The notes beneath the pieces were generated by a model. The model had not been told where the DNA came from, searched no databases, and saw only the letters and a program-made list of their open reading frames with translations. Positions 6,815 to 14,905 of a stretch of 64,000 nt of DNA are shown here, piece by piece (position 1 is the stretch's first letter; every line of letters begins with the position of its first letter). Origin of the DNA: Thermohalobaculum sp039805905 (GTDB lineage Bacteria; Pseudomonadota; Alphaproteobacteria; Rhodobacterales; Rhodobacteraceae); contig JBDIVM010000004.1 in the NCBI GenBank assembly GCA_039805905.1, positions 186,001-250,000 of the forward strand, read 5' to 3'. The position numbers and the translations under genes are program-made.

Positions 6815-9007
6815 TCACCGCTCGTCCAGGGGCGACGAACCCAGAGGAAGCCAGGGTTGCCGCTCGGAGCCGGCCGAGTCCGTCCGAGATGGAAGAGAGA
6901 GCGCCCGGTCCGCGTGATTGACGAAGTTTTGCGCCCGGAAGGCGGTAAGGATGTCGCTCAGATGCTTTACGTCTCGCACTTCGAGGTCCATGGTCATTCG
7001 GAAGAAGTCCGGCTTCCGTGTGGTTACGCCGACATTGTCGATATTTGCGTGCATCTCGCCCGCCAGTGTGCACACCTTGCCGAGCGAGCCCGGCTGATTG
7101 GCGAGGGTCACGTCGATCCGGGCGATGTTGTTGGGCTTGCGCCCGGCCTCCGGATCCCAGCTCAAGTCATGCCAGCGCTCGAGGTCGTCCTCGAACTCGG
7201 CCAGCATCGGGCAGGAGATGGCGTGCACGATCACACCTCCCCGGCGGCTAAGCCCGATGATCCGGTCCCCGGGGATCGGCCAGCAGCAGTTGCAGAACTC
7301 GATCGCCGCACCGCGCCTGATGCCATGCACCATGGCACCCGATGGCCGCGAGTCGCCCGGAGAGGGGCCGGACGCGATCGCGCTGGGGTATACCGCATCG
7401 ACAATCTGCCGACCGGTCATCTCGCCCTTCGCGAGCGCCACCAGCATGACGTCGACCGCAGCAAAGCCGAGTTTCGAAGCCGCAGCAGCGAAGGCCTTCT
7501 CGCCGCCGCTTCGGCCGGCGTGGGCGAAGCTCTGTTCGGCGAGATCGCGGCCGAGCGCGATCTGCTCGGTCTTCAGGCGATCTCTCAGCGCCCGCCGGAT
7601 CGCTGCCTTCGCCCGGCCCGTTTCGGCCATGTCTTCCCAATGCGGCGAAGGCTTCTGTCCTTCGGCGGTGATGATTTCGACCTGCTGGCCGTTGCGGAGC
7701 CTGGTCCACAGCGGCACCCGCCGGCCGTCCACCATGGCGCCCGCGCAGTGGTCGCCGACGCTCGTGTGGATCGCATAGGCGAAGTCGATCGGGGTTGCCC
7801 CACGCGGCAGCCCGATCACGTCGCCCTTGGGCGTGAAACAGAAAACCTGATCGGTGAACATCTCGAGCTTGACGTTCTCGAGGAACTCCTGTGGTTCGTT
7901 ACCTTTCTCGAGCCGCGTCACCAGATCGCGGAGCCAGGTAAAGGGATCGACAGCGAACGGGTTCTGCACGCGCTCGCCGTTCTTGTACGCCCAGTGCGCC
8001 GCAATGCCGGTTTCGGCAACCTCATGCATCTCGTGGGTGCGGATCTGCATTTCCACCCGCATCGCCCCGGCGCCGTAGACGGTGGTATGGATGGACCGGT
8101 AGCCGTTCGCCTTCGGTCCCGAGATGTAGTCCTTGAAGCGCCCCGGAACGCTCCGCCAGTGGCGGTGGATGGCGCCCAGCGCCCGGTAACAGTCGTCCTC
8201 AGTCGCACAGAGCACCCGGAACCCGTAGATGTCCGAGAGCTGCGAGAAGCTCGTCTGCTTCTCCTCCATCTTGCGCCAGATCGAGTAGGGCTGCTTCTCG
8301 CGGCCCTCGATCTCGGCATGGACTCCGTTTGCGGCGAGCGCGGCGCCGATCTCGTCGCTGATCTTGGGGATCAGGTCGCCTGTCTCGCGCCTGAGTTTGA
8401 GGAAACGGCGCATCAGCGACGTGCGTGCCTCCGGATTCAGAACCTCGAACGCAAGGTCCTCGAGCTCCTGGCGGATCGACTGCATGCCCATCCGGCCGGC
8501 GAGCGGTGCGTATATCTCCATCGTCTCGCGGGCGATCCGCTGACGCTTCTCCGACGGGAGGTGGCCGATGGTCCGCATGTTATGGATGCGATCGGCGAGC
8601 TTGACGAGGATGACGCGGACGTCCTCAGCCATCGCCAGCAAGAGCTTGCGGAAGTTCTCGGCCTGCGCTGCCTCGGTCGAGGTGAGTTCGAGCTGGGTCA
8701 GCTTGGTGACACCGTCAACGAGGCTGGCGATCTCGGACCCGAAGAGTTCCGTGATCTCGTCGCGGGTCGCGGACGTGTCCTCGACGGTATCGTGCAGGAG
8801 CGCTGTCACGATCGACGCATCGTCGAGCTTCAACCCGGTGAGGATTGCCGCGACTTCGAGCGGATGACCGAAATACGGCTCGCCACTGGCGCGCTTCTGG
8901 TTCGCATGCGCCTTGGCACCGAATACGTAAGCGCGGTTCAGAAGCGCTTCGTCCGTGTTCGGGTTGTATTCCCTGACCCGCTCGACGAGTTCGAACTGAC
9001 GGATCAC
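6815..9007 (-). CDS. rsh: Bifunctional (p)ppGpp synthetase/hydrolase (Rel/SpoT)
   Basis: 730 residues from GTG 9007, which has GGAG 7 bases upstream and gives the usual Ile-Arg-Gln-Phe-Glu-Leu-Val-Glu-Arg-Val opening. A TTG at 9019 is the alternative. The HD hydrolase domain keeps HPLEVA and LLHDTVEDT, so it should degrade (p)ppGpp. The synthetase domain keeps Gly-Tyr-Arg-Ser-Ile-His and the EMQIRTHEMH block. A TGS domain (Gly-Leu-Pro-Arg-Gly-Ala-Thr-Pro-Ile-Asp-Phe-Ala-Tyr) and a C-terminal ACT domain follow. This is the single long RSH typical of Alphaproteobacteria, controlling the stringent response. It lies 48 bases downstream of rpoZ, which encodes the RNA polymerase subunit that helps bind ppGpp. 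Confidence 0.97.
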   Translation of the reverse strand: MIRQFELVERVREYNPNTDEALLNRAYVFGAKAHANQKRASGEPYFGHPLEVAAILTGLKLDDASIVTALLHDTVEDTSATRDEITELFGSEIASLVDGVTKLTQLELTSTEAAQAENFRKLLLAMAEDVRVILVKLADRIHNMRTIGHLPSEKRQRIARETMEIYAPLAGRMGMQSIRQELEDLAFEVLNPEARTSLMRRFLKLRRETGDLIPKISDEIGAALAANGVHAEIEGREKQPYSIWRKMEEKQTSFSQLSDIYGFRVLCATEDDCYRALGAIHRHWRSVPGRFKDYISGPKANGYRSIHTTVYGAGAMRVEMQIRTHEMHEVAETGIAAHWAYKNGERVQNPFAVDPFTWLRDLVTRLEKGNEPQEFLENVKLEMFTDQVFCFTPKGDVIGLPRGATPIDFAYAIHTSVGDHCAGAMVDGRRVPLWTRLRNGQQVEIITAEGQKPSPHWEDMAETGRAKAAIRRALRDRLKTEQIALGRDLAEQSFAHAGRSGGEKAFAAAASKLGFAAVDVMLVALAKGEMTGRQIVDAVYPSAIASGPSPGDSRPSGAMVHGIRRGAAIEFCNCCWPIPGDRIIGLSRRGGVIVHAISCPMLAEFEDDLERWHDLSWDPEAGRKPNNIARIDVTLANQPGSLGKVCTLAGEMHANIDNVGVTTRKPDFFRMTMDLEVRDVKHLSDILTAFRAQNFVNHADRALSLPSRTDSAGSERQPWLPLGSSPLDER

Positions 9008-9055
9008 GGGCAACTCCAAATGTCCCGGCCGAGCGGCCGGGACTGCACGCGATGT

Positions 9056-9415
9056 TTATTTCCTGTCCTGCTCGGCCATCAGCGCGCGAAGCAGCTTCTC
9101 CTCGTCCAGATCGTCGACCACGCCCATCGGCGCGGCCTCCGCGCTGGGCATCAGCAGGCTCAGGTTGTCTTCCTCCGGCTCATCCACCTCGATATGGCGC
9201 TGGAAGCTCTCGATTGCCTGCTCGCGCAAGGTGTCTACGCTGATCGTTTCCTCCGCGATCTCGCGGAGCGCGACTACCGGGTTCTTGTCGTTGTCGCGCT
9301 CGACGGAGGTCGGCGCGCCGTCCGCGATCGCACGCGCCCGGTGGGCAGCAAGCATGACGAGATCGAAGCGGTTCGGGACCTTGTCGACGCAGTCTTCGAC
9401 GGTGACGCGGGCCAT
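9056..9415 (-). CDS. rpoZ: DNA-directed RNA polymerase subunit omega
   Basis: 119 residues from ATG 9415. The start MARVTVEDCVDKVPNRFDLV is the classic omega N-terminus, followed by Leu-Ala-Ala-His-Arg-Ala-Arg and Lys-Asn-Pro-Val-Val-Ala-Leu-Arg-Glu-Ile. The C-terminal extension of about 40 acidic residues is common in alphaproteobacterial omegas. Omega helps assemble RNA polymerase and forms part of a ppGpp-binding site. The gene sits immediately upstream of rsh, a widespread arrangement. Confidence 0.97.
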   Translation of the reverse strand: MARVTVEDCVDKVPNRFDLVMLAAHRARAIADGAPTSVERDNDKNPVVALREIAEETISVDTLREQAIESFQRHIEVDEPEEDNLSLLMPSAEAAPMGVVDDLDEEKLLRALMAEQDRK

Positions 9416-9526
9416 CGGCGGCACTCCAGGGCTGTAACGGTTCGCGGAAGCTGCCGACAGATAAGGCGACGTGAACGAATTTGCAACCCTCTCGGATGTC
9501 GCAGCCATTGCGGCGAGACGTATGGC

Positions 9527-10090
9527 TCAGTCGAGCGGACGGATGGCTTCGCGCTCGTCCCTGGGCACCAAGTCGCGCATCTCCGCGACGGATCGTCCGA
9601 TGGCCGGATGCCGCCAGTCCGGGGCAATCTCGGCCAGTGGCACCAGCACGAAGCCGCGCTCGTGCATCCGCGGGTGGGGCAGAATCAACCGGGGCGGCAC
9701 CACGGTCTGTGCGGATCCGAGATCGAGCTCCATCCAGCGGGCGAGCGTCTCGCGGTCGGGCAGAATCCGGTCGTCAAGCGCAAGCAGATCGAGATCGCAG
9801 ACCCTCGGCGCCCATCGCACCGAGCGTTCTCGGCCGAGGGTCGCTTCGATGCGGTGCAGCGTCTCCAGAAGGGTCGCCGGCTCGAGGTCGGTTTCCACCG
9901 ACATGGCACCGTTGACAAATTCCGGGCCAGATCCCGTTGGAACGGCGGGCGTACGGTACCAGCGGCTGCGGTGCAGAAGTCTGACCCCGTCACTGCGGGC
10001 GATGAGGTCCGATGCCTGCGCCAGCACATCCACGATCGAATGACAAGGTGACGCAACGTTACCTCCCAATGAAATCAAGGCTATGCCCAT
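9527..10090 (-). CDS. folK: 2-amino-4-hydroxy-6-hydroxymethyldihydropteridine diphosphokinase
   Basis: 187 residues. HPPK transfers pyrophosphate from ATP to 6-hydroxymethyl-7,8-dihydropterin in folate synthesis. The N-terminal Ile-Ser-Leu-Gly-Gly-Asn, the Arg-Ser-Arg-Trp-Tyr-Arg-Thr-Pro-Ala loop, the Val-Asn-Gly-Ala segment, and the metal-binding APRVCDLDLLALDD motif are all visible, followed by Leu-Pro-His-Pro-Arg-Met-His-Glu-Arg-Gly-Phe-Val. It diverges from the NYN-domain gene across a 132-base gap and lies upstream of rpoZ. Confidence 0.96.
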   Translation of the reverse strand: MGIALISLGGNVASPCHSIVDVLAQASDLIARSDGVRLLHRSRWYRTPAVPTGSGPEFVNGAMSVETDLEPATLLETLHRIEATLGRERSVRWAPRVCDLDLLALDDRILPDRETLARWMELDLGSAQTVVPPRLILPHPRMHERGFVLVPLAEIAPDWRHPAIGRSVAEMRDLVPRDEREAIRPLD

Positions 10091-10222
10091 TTACTCCCTC
10101 TTTCGTGACTGGACAGCCGCGCCCACCGCACCTAATTGTCTGCTCGATTCATGGCCAGCCTCGGTGTATGATCCCATCGCTGGCAACGACGCAACTCAAC
10201 AACCGGGAAGATTGAGGATCAA

Positions 10223-10795
10223 ATGTTTTACCGGGACGAGCGGCTCGCGCTCTTCATAGATGGCTCCAATCTCTATGCTGCCACCAAGGCCTTGGGGTTC
10301 GACATCGACTACAAGCTGCTTCGCAGCGAGTTCATGCGGCGCGGCAAGATGGTCCGGGCCTTTTACTACACGGCCCTGATCGAGAGCGAGGAGTACTCGC
10401 CGATTCGCCCTCTGGTCGACTGGCTCGACTACAACGGCTTTACGCTGGTGACGAAACCCGCGAAGGAATTCGTCGATTCGACCGGGCGTCGCAAGGTCAA
10501 GGGCAACATGGATATCGAGCTTGCCATCGACGCGATGGAGATGGCTGAGCATGTGGAGCATATCGTGCTCTTCTCGGGCGACGGCGATTTCCGGCCGCTG
10601 GTCGAGGCGCTGCAGCGCAGAGGTGTCCGGGTCTCGGTCGTCTCCACGATCCGCTCCAGCCCGCCAATGATCGCTGGCGATCTGCGCCGACAGGCCGACA
10701 ATTTCATCGAGCTGGACGAACTGCGTGAGATCATCGGACGGCCGCCGAGGCCGGAGCGCGTGACCGAGGAAGCAATCGCCGCGAATGACGAGTGA
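10223..10795 (+). CDS. NYN domain protein (LabA/DUF88 family)
   Basis: 190 residues forming a single NYN (PIN-like nuclease) domain. Acidic residues of the predicted metal site are at Leu-Phe-Ile-Asp-Gly-Ser-Asn-Leu near residue 12, in Gly-Asn-Met-Asp-Ile-Glu-Leu-Ala-Ile-Asp near the middle, and in the GDGDFRPLV motif. Such proteins are thought to be ribonucleases, but the target of this group is not known. The start has GAGG 8 bases upstream. Its stop overlaps the start of the uracil-DNA glycosylase gene by 11 bases. The gap before it holds a plausible TATGAT box near 10171 without a convincing -35 partner. Confidence 0.9.
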   Translation: MFYRDERLALFIDGSNLYAATKALGFDIDYKLLRSEFMRRGKMVRAFYYTALIESEEYSPIRPLVDWLDYNGFTLVTKPAKEFVDSTGRRKVKGNMDIELAIDAMEMAEHVEHIVLFSGDGDFRPLVEALQRRGVRVSVVSTIRSSPPMIAGDLRRQADNFIELDELREIIGRPPRPERVTEEAIAANDE

Positions 10796-11429
10796 GCCGG
10801 GACCGGAAGCGCCCCGCGACTGCACCCTTTGCGAGCGGCTCGTCAGGTATCGCGCGGCGAACCGGGCGGCACATCCTGACTGGTTCAACGGTGCAGTGCC
10901 GAGTTTCGGCGATCCGCAGGCAAGGTTGCTGATCGTAGGGCTGGCGCCGGGCGTGACTGGTGCGAACCGCACCGGGCGGCCCTTCACGGGCGACTGGGCC
11001 GGGGACCTGCTCTACGCGACGCTCTCGCGGTTCGGTTTCAGCCGGGGCACGTTTGCCTCGCGGCCCGATGACGGTCTGGAGCTCGTCGGCGCCATGATAA
11101 CGAACGCCGTCCGCTGCGTACCGCCGCTCAACAAGCCGGTCGGGGCAGAGGTCAACCGGTGCCGGCCGTTCCTGGCCGCCCGAATCGCCGCGTTGCCGCG
11201 GCTGAGCCACATCGTGACACTCGGCAGGATCGCGCATGAGTCGGCCGTCCGCGCTCTTGGGGCACGGGTGGCCGAACATCCCTTCGGGCATGGCTCCATC
11301 GCGCGGATCGGTGCGATCACGGTCCATGCGAGCTATCACTGTTCGCGCTACAATACCAACACCGGGCGATTGACGCCCAGGATGTTCGAGGCTGTCTTCG
11401 CGGCGGTGCGCTCCGAACTCGGCGGCTGA
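10785..11429 (+). CDS. Uracil-DNA glycosylase family 5 (UdgB-like)
   Basis: 214 residues. Four Cys (13, 16, 111, 126), placed as in the [4Fe-4S] uracil-DNA glycosylases, bracket the active-site block GLAPGVTGANRTGRPFTGD at 52-70. This Gly-Leu-Ala-Pro-Gly motif marks family 5 rather than family 4, which has Gly-Glu-(A/G)-Pro-Gly-x-x-Glu. The C-terminal His-Ala-Ser-Tyr-His-Cys-Ser-Arg-Tyr-Asn-Thr-Asn-Thr-Gly-Arg loop at 181-195 is the DNA-intercalating region. Family 5 enzymes excise uracil and often hypoxanthine from DNA. It is translated from inside the end of the NYN gene, so the two form an operon. Confidence 0.92.
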   Translation: MTSEPGPEAPRDCTLCERLVRYRAANRAAHPDWFNGAVPSFGDPQARLLIVGLAPGVTGANRTGRPFTGDWAGDLLYATLSRFGFSRGTFASRPDDGLELVGAMITNAVRCVPPLNKPVGAEVNRCRPFLAARIAALPRLSHIVTLGRIAHESAVRALGARVAEHPFGHGSIARIGAITVHASYHCSRYNTNTGRLTPRMFEAVFAAVRSELGG

Positions 11430-11444
11430 ACTGCCGGTCGGTCC

Positions 11445-11462
11445 GCCGCCGCCACCGGCGGC
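11445..11462. terminator. GC hairpin between convergent glycosylase and ggt genes
   Basis: A 7-bp stem (GCCGCCG with CGGCGGC) closes a 4-base loop 15 bases after the glycosylase stop. There is no T run, so an intrinsic terminator is uncertain. The remaining bases to 11608 hold nothing else I can name. Confidence 0.35.
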
Positions 11463-11608
11463 AGGATCGAGGAGGTCAGCTCGGCCGCGCGGACCGCGTC
11501 CCCACGCCGCCGCTCATGCCGTCCGGCGTGAGGACCGGGACGCGCGTCAGGCCCGCCTCATCCTGCGACGCGCGGCCGGAGGCGCGATCACGGTCGCGCA
11601 GTGCCGCT

Positions 11609-13201
11609 TCAATATCCGATCGCGCAGCCGTCCTTCCGCGGGTCGGAGCCGCCGGTGAGCACACCCTCCTCCCAGTCGATCCAGATCGCCTGGCTGCCAC
11701 CCAGCGGCTTCTTCGGCCGCTGCAGCCGGTGGCCGCGCTGTTCCAGCTCCTCGCGGATGGCCTCGGGCACCGTTCCCTCGATCGAGACGTGCTGCTCGAA
11801 CGGGTCGGGAAAGAAGCGCGGCATGTCCTGAGCCTCCTGGATGTCGAGGCCGTAGTCGAAGTAGCGGGTCAGGAACTGCATGTGGCCGAAGGCCTGATAC
11901 TGGCCGCCCATCACGCCGAAGGGCATCACCACCTTCTCGCCCTTCGAGACCATGCCCGGAATGATCGTGTGCATCGGCCGCTTGCCGCCCTCGATCCGGT
12001 TCGGGCTCGCCGGGTCCATACTGAAGCCCTCGCCCCGGTTGGTCAGCACGACACCGGATTTTGTGCAGATGCCCGAGCCGAAATTGTCGAACAGCGTGTT
12101 GATGAACGAGCAGGCGTTGCGATCGCGGTCCACGACCGAGATGTAGACCGTGCTCGGGTGGCGCGGCAGGTCGAGCGGCTGCTCGCGCTCCTGCGCCCGA
12201 GCCGGGTCGATGGCAGCGCGGATCCGTGCGGCGTACTCCTCGCCGAGGAGTTCGCGGACCGGCACCGCCGCCATCGCTGGATCGGCCACCCAGGCGTCGC
12301 GCGCGGCATAGGCGAGGCGGCCCGCCTCGATCTCGGTGTGGATGCGGTCGAGGGTGATCGGCCCGCCGGCGCCAGTCTCGATGCCGCCCATGACGTTCAG
12401 CAGCAGGAGCGCGATGATGCCCTGGCCGTTCGGCGGGCATTCATGCACCCGGTGGCCGCGGAAGCCGGTCGAGATCGGCGCCACATACTCGCCACGGGCG
12501 CTCGCGAAGTCCTCGAGCGTGTGCAGCCCGCCGAGTTCGCGGAGCCGGTCTACCATGTCGCGCGCCGTGTCGCCGGTATACATCTCGTCGCGGCCGTTCC
12601 TCGCGATCCGCTCGAGCGTCGCGGCGAGCTCGGGCTGGCGGTGCAGCCTGCCGATGCCGGGCACCTTGCCGCCGGGCAGGAAGATGCGCCTCGCATGCTC
12701 GTCGCGCATGAGTTTCGCGACCTGGCCGGCACAGTCGGAATGGACGCGCGACGAGAACGGGTAACCGTCGCGGGCGAAGCGGATCGCCGGCCTCAGGAGT
12801 TCGGCAAGTTCCATGGTGCCGTGGTCGGCGAGCAGCCGGTGCCATGCGTCGATGGCGCCGGGGACGACGACCGAGTGCGGGCTCTCGGTCTGGATCGTCG
12901 TGACGCCGAGGCGGCGATAGGTCTCGACCGAGGCAGCCGCCGGAGCCCGGCCCGAACCGTTATAGGCGACGATGTCGGCCGAGCCGCCCTTCGCGTAGAG
13001 GCAGAAGCAGTCGCCGCCGATACCGGTCGATTCGGGCTCGACCACGCACTGCACCGCACAGGCCGCCACCGCGGCATCGAGCGCGTTGCCGCCCGCCTTC
13101 AGAACGTCGATCGCCGTCTGCGTCGCCAGCGGGTGTGACGAGGCCGCCATGCCCTCGGTCGCATGGACCGGCGAGCGGCCCGGCAGTTCAAGATTTCTCA
13201 T
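11609..13201 (-). CDS. Gamma-glutamyltransferase family N-terminal nucleophile hydrolase
   Basis: 530 residues from ATG 13201, with GGAAGGAA upstream. The family's N-terminal Ala-Thr-Glu-Gly-Met-Ala-Ala and Gly-Gly-Asn-Ala-Leu-Asp-Ala-Ala-Val-Ala blocks are present. The autoprocessing site is HPSTVYISVVDRD with nucleophile Thr351. The Ser-Thr-Val-Tyr form is closer to cytoplasmic members such as oxamate amidohydrolase (HpxW) and YwrD than to periplasmic glutathione hydrolases, which have Thr-Thr-His. No signal peptide is seen, which agrees with a cytoplasmic enzyme. The later Gly-Gly-Ser-Gln-Ala substrate loop and Gly-Gly-Ser-Asp-Pro-Arg-x-Asp-Gly end are normal. It diverges from the tctCBA cluster across 179 bases, so it may process a substrate brought in by that system. 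True substrate unknown. Confidence 0.85.
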   Translation of the reverse strand: MRNLELPGRSPVHATEGMAASSHPLATQTAIDVLKAGGNALDAAVAACAVQCVVEPESTGIGGDCFCLYAKGGSADIVAYNGSGRAPAAASVETYRRLGVTTIQTESPHSVVVPGAIDAWHRLLADHGTMELAELLRPAIRFARDGYPFSSRVHSDCAGQVAKLMRDEHARRIFLPGGKVPGIGRLHRQPELAATLERIARNGRDEMYTGDTARDMVDRLRELGGLHTLEDFASARGEYVAPISTGFRGHRVHECPPNGQGIIALLLLNVMGGIETGAGGPITLDRIHTEIEAGRLAYAARDAWVADPAMAAVPVRELLGEEYAARIRAAIDPARAQEREQPLDLPRHPSTVYISVVDRDRNACSFINTLFDNFGSGICTKSGVVLTNRGEGFSMDPASPNRIEGGKRPMHTIIPGMVSKGEKVVMPFGVMGGQYQAFGHMQFLTRYFDYGLDIQEAQDMPRFFPDPFEQHVSIEGTVPEAIREELEQRGHRLQRPKKPLGGSQAIWIDWEEGVLTGGSDPRKDGCAIGY

Positions 13202-13269
13202 TGTCGCGTTCCTTCCCGAAGCCCGCGCATGGCCCGACTTCCGCGGTGCGGAAGCGTTGGCAGGCCGGG

Positions 13270-13297
13270 TTGCGGCATGGCCGACGCGGAATATAGT
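13270..13297 (+). promoter_or_regulatory. Possible sigma-70 promoter for the tctC cluster
   Basis: TTGCGG at 13270-13275 and TATAGT at 13292-13297 are separated by 16 bases and lie about 85 bases before the tctC start, in the ggt/tctC divergent gap. The match is moderate and no transcript data support it. Confidence 0.35.
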
Positions 13298-13380
13298 GGA
13301 CCGTCGCCATCGAGCCTCGCTGGCGGCAGCGGATAATAAAGTGCAGCCGACAAGGCCACGCAACGTTAAGGGAGTCCACC

Positions 13381-14340
13381 ATGCGGAAAATCCTCTATCA
13401 TCTCGCGGTAACCGCCACCGCTTTTGCGGTATCGGCACCTGCGGTCGCCGTCGAGATCCCGTGCGATACCGCCAAGCTGATCGTGCCGTGGCAGGCGGGG
13501 GGTGACACCCACGTGATCTTCTCGGTGTTCGAGAAGAAGATTCAGGAACTGGACGTGACGCCCAAGATCCAGATCGTCACGGTTCCGGGTCAGGGCGGCA
13601 ACAAGGGCGCGAAGGAGGCGGCAGCGGCCAAGCCGGACGGATGCACTCTTTTCGCGATCCACCAGTCCGCGATTACCAGCTACCTGAACGGGCGGATCGA
13701 TTTCCATTTCGATCGGTTCGAGACCGTAGCGCGGCTGACGAGCACTGCCGACATCCCCGGCGCGAACCCGAAAACCGGGTACAAGTCCTGGGCCGATGTC
13801 GAGGCCGCCGCGAAAGCCAATCCCGGTGGCATCAAGGTCGGCGCCACGATGGGCTCGACCAGCCAGTTCATGTGGCTCCTGCTCGAGGACATGGCCGGCG
13901 TCCAGTTCTCCTACGTGCCCTATGACGGTACCGCAGAACGCGTCACCGCCCTGATGTCGGGCGCCATCGACCTCGGCTCGGTCAACATCGCCTCGAACCG
14001 GGCTCTGCTCGAGTCGGGCGAGGTGATCGGCCTCGGCCTCGCTGCGGCGGAACGGGCGAAGCAGCTTCCGGACCTGCCGACGATGAAGGAGCAGGGCGTC
14101 GACCTCGAATACGCGCTGGTGCGCGGCATCGTGGCACCGAAGGGCACGCCGAAGGAGATCGTCGACCATTGGGCCTCGGTGTTCGAGGCGGCCGCGAAGG
14201 ATCCGGGTCTGCTGGCGGAGATGGATGCCAAGGGAACCGATGTCGAGTTCGTCGGCCCCGAGGGTTTCCGCGAGTGGGCCGACAAGACCTATGCGGCTTA
14301 CGAGAAGGTCGCGATCAAGATCGGCATGTACAAGAAATAG
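13381..14340 (+). CDS. tctC: Tripartite tricarboxylate transporter substrate-binding protein
   Basis: 319 residues. An N-terminal signal peptide ends near Ala-Val-Ala at about 23. The Bug/TctC fold follows, with Leu-Ile-Val-Pro-Trp-Gln-Ala-Gly-Gly-Asp-Thr as the first ligand loop, Pro-Gly-Gln-Gly-Gly-Asn-Lys-Gly as the second, and Tyr-Val-Pro-Tyr-Asp-Gly-Thr later. It is a periplasmic binding protein that hands a carboxylate to the TctAB permease. The tctB and tctA genes follow directly, giving a full transporter. Most Bug proteins bind di- or tricarboxylates or amino acids through the carboxylate-binding loops; the ligand here cannot be read from sequence. The neighbouring aconitase X and TcuA-like genes suggest a hydroxylated or tricarboxylic acid. 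Confidence 0.93.
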   Translation: MRKILYHLAVTATAFAVSAPAVAVEIPCDTAKLIVPWQAGGDTHVIFSVFEKKIQELDVTPKIQIVTVPGQGGNKGAKEAAAAKPDGCTLFAIHQSAITSYLNGRIDFHFDRFETVARLTSTADIPGANPKTGYKSWADVEAAAKANPGGIKVGATMGSTSQFMWLLLEDMAGVQFSYVPYDGTAERVTALMSGAIDLGSVNIASNRALLESGEVIGLGLAAAERAKQLPDLPTMKEQGVDLEYALVRGIVAPKGTPKEIVDHWASVFEAAAKDPGLLAEMDAKGTDVEFVGPEGFREWADKTYAAYEKVAIKIGMYKK

Positions 14341-14354
14341 GCCGGCTCCCGAAC

Positions 14355-14378
14355 CCCCCGGCGGCGGATCGCCGGGGG
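14355..14378 (+). terminator. Intercistronic hairpin between tctC and tctB
   Basis: A perfect 9-bp stem (CCCCCGGCG with CGCCGGGGG) closes a 6-base loop and is followed by CTTTC. It sits 14 bases after the tctC stop. It may stop part of the transcripts or protect the tctC 3' end so that the binding protein is made in excess over the permease, as is common in binding-protein-dependent transporters. Confidence 0.6.
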
Positions 14379-14408
14379 CTTTCGCCACCCCTTGCCCGGG
14401 AGCCGTCC

Positions 14409-14894
14409 ATGCGCCTGAATCGCGACACCGTCGTCGCCATCGTCCTGCTGGCCGTCTGTGCCGTGTTCTGGCAGCAGAGCTTCCAGATAAGCGCGCCCGA
14501 TTACGGCCAGATGAGCCCTGCCGCATGGCCGCGTGCGATCCTCGTGCTCCTCACGGGGCTCTGTCTCGCCTATCTCGTGCAGTCGGTGCGTCAGGGGCCT
14601 GACGCGACGGATGCGGAGCCGGGGGAAAGGGCTCCGTTCCTGGCGCACTGGCGCAATGTGCTCTGGTGCTTCGTGCTGTTCCTCGCCTATCTGCTCAGCA
14701 TGCCGTTCCTCGGCATGCTTGCGGGGGGCATCCTCTTCGTCTTCCTGCTGCTCAATGCGCTCGGTGGCTGGTCGGCGCGCCTGATGGCGCTGCACGCCGC
14801 CATCGCGGTCATCTCGATGGGCGGCATGTGGAGCCTGTTCACCTTCGGGCTGAAGGTCTTCCTGCCGTCCGGCTCGCTGTTCGACGGCTTCTGA
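14409..14894 (+). CDS. tctB: Tripartite tricarboxylate transporter small permease subunit
   Basis: 161 residues from ATG 14409, with CGGGAG upstream. Four membrane segments are evident: about 7-25, 40-58, 88-115 and 125-145. The Tyr-Gly-Gln-Met-Ser-Pro-Ala-Ala-Trp-Pro-Arg motif after the first segment is typical of TctB. It works with TctA in the inner membrane and is probably driven by an ion gradient. The identification is firm because of position between tctC and tctA. Confidence 0.92.
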   Translation: MRLNRDTVVAIVLLAVCAVFWQQSFQISAPDYGQMSPAAWPRAILVLLTGLCLAYLVQSVRQGPDATDAEPGERAPFLAHWRNVLWCFVLFLAYLLSMPFLGMLAGGILFVFLLLNALGGWSARLMALHAAIAVISMGGMWSLFTFGLKVFLPSGSLFDGF

Positions 14895-14905
14895 GAGGGC
14901 GCGCG

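Noticed and set aside
6755..10051. Long plus-strand frame across rsh, rpoZ and folK.
   Set aside because: Shadow of the three recognised minus-strand genes; no family match.
13257..13274. Possible sigma-54 promoter (TTGG and TTGC elements) ahead of tctC.
   Set aside because: GG and GC are separated by 11 bases instead of the strict 10, so the site would not be used.
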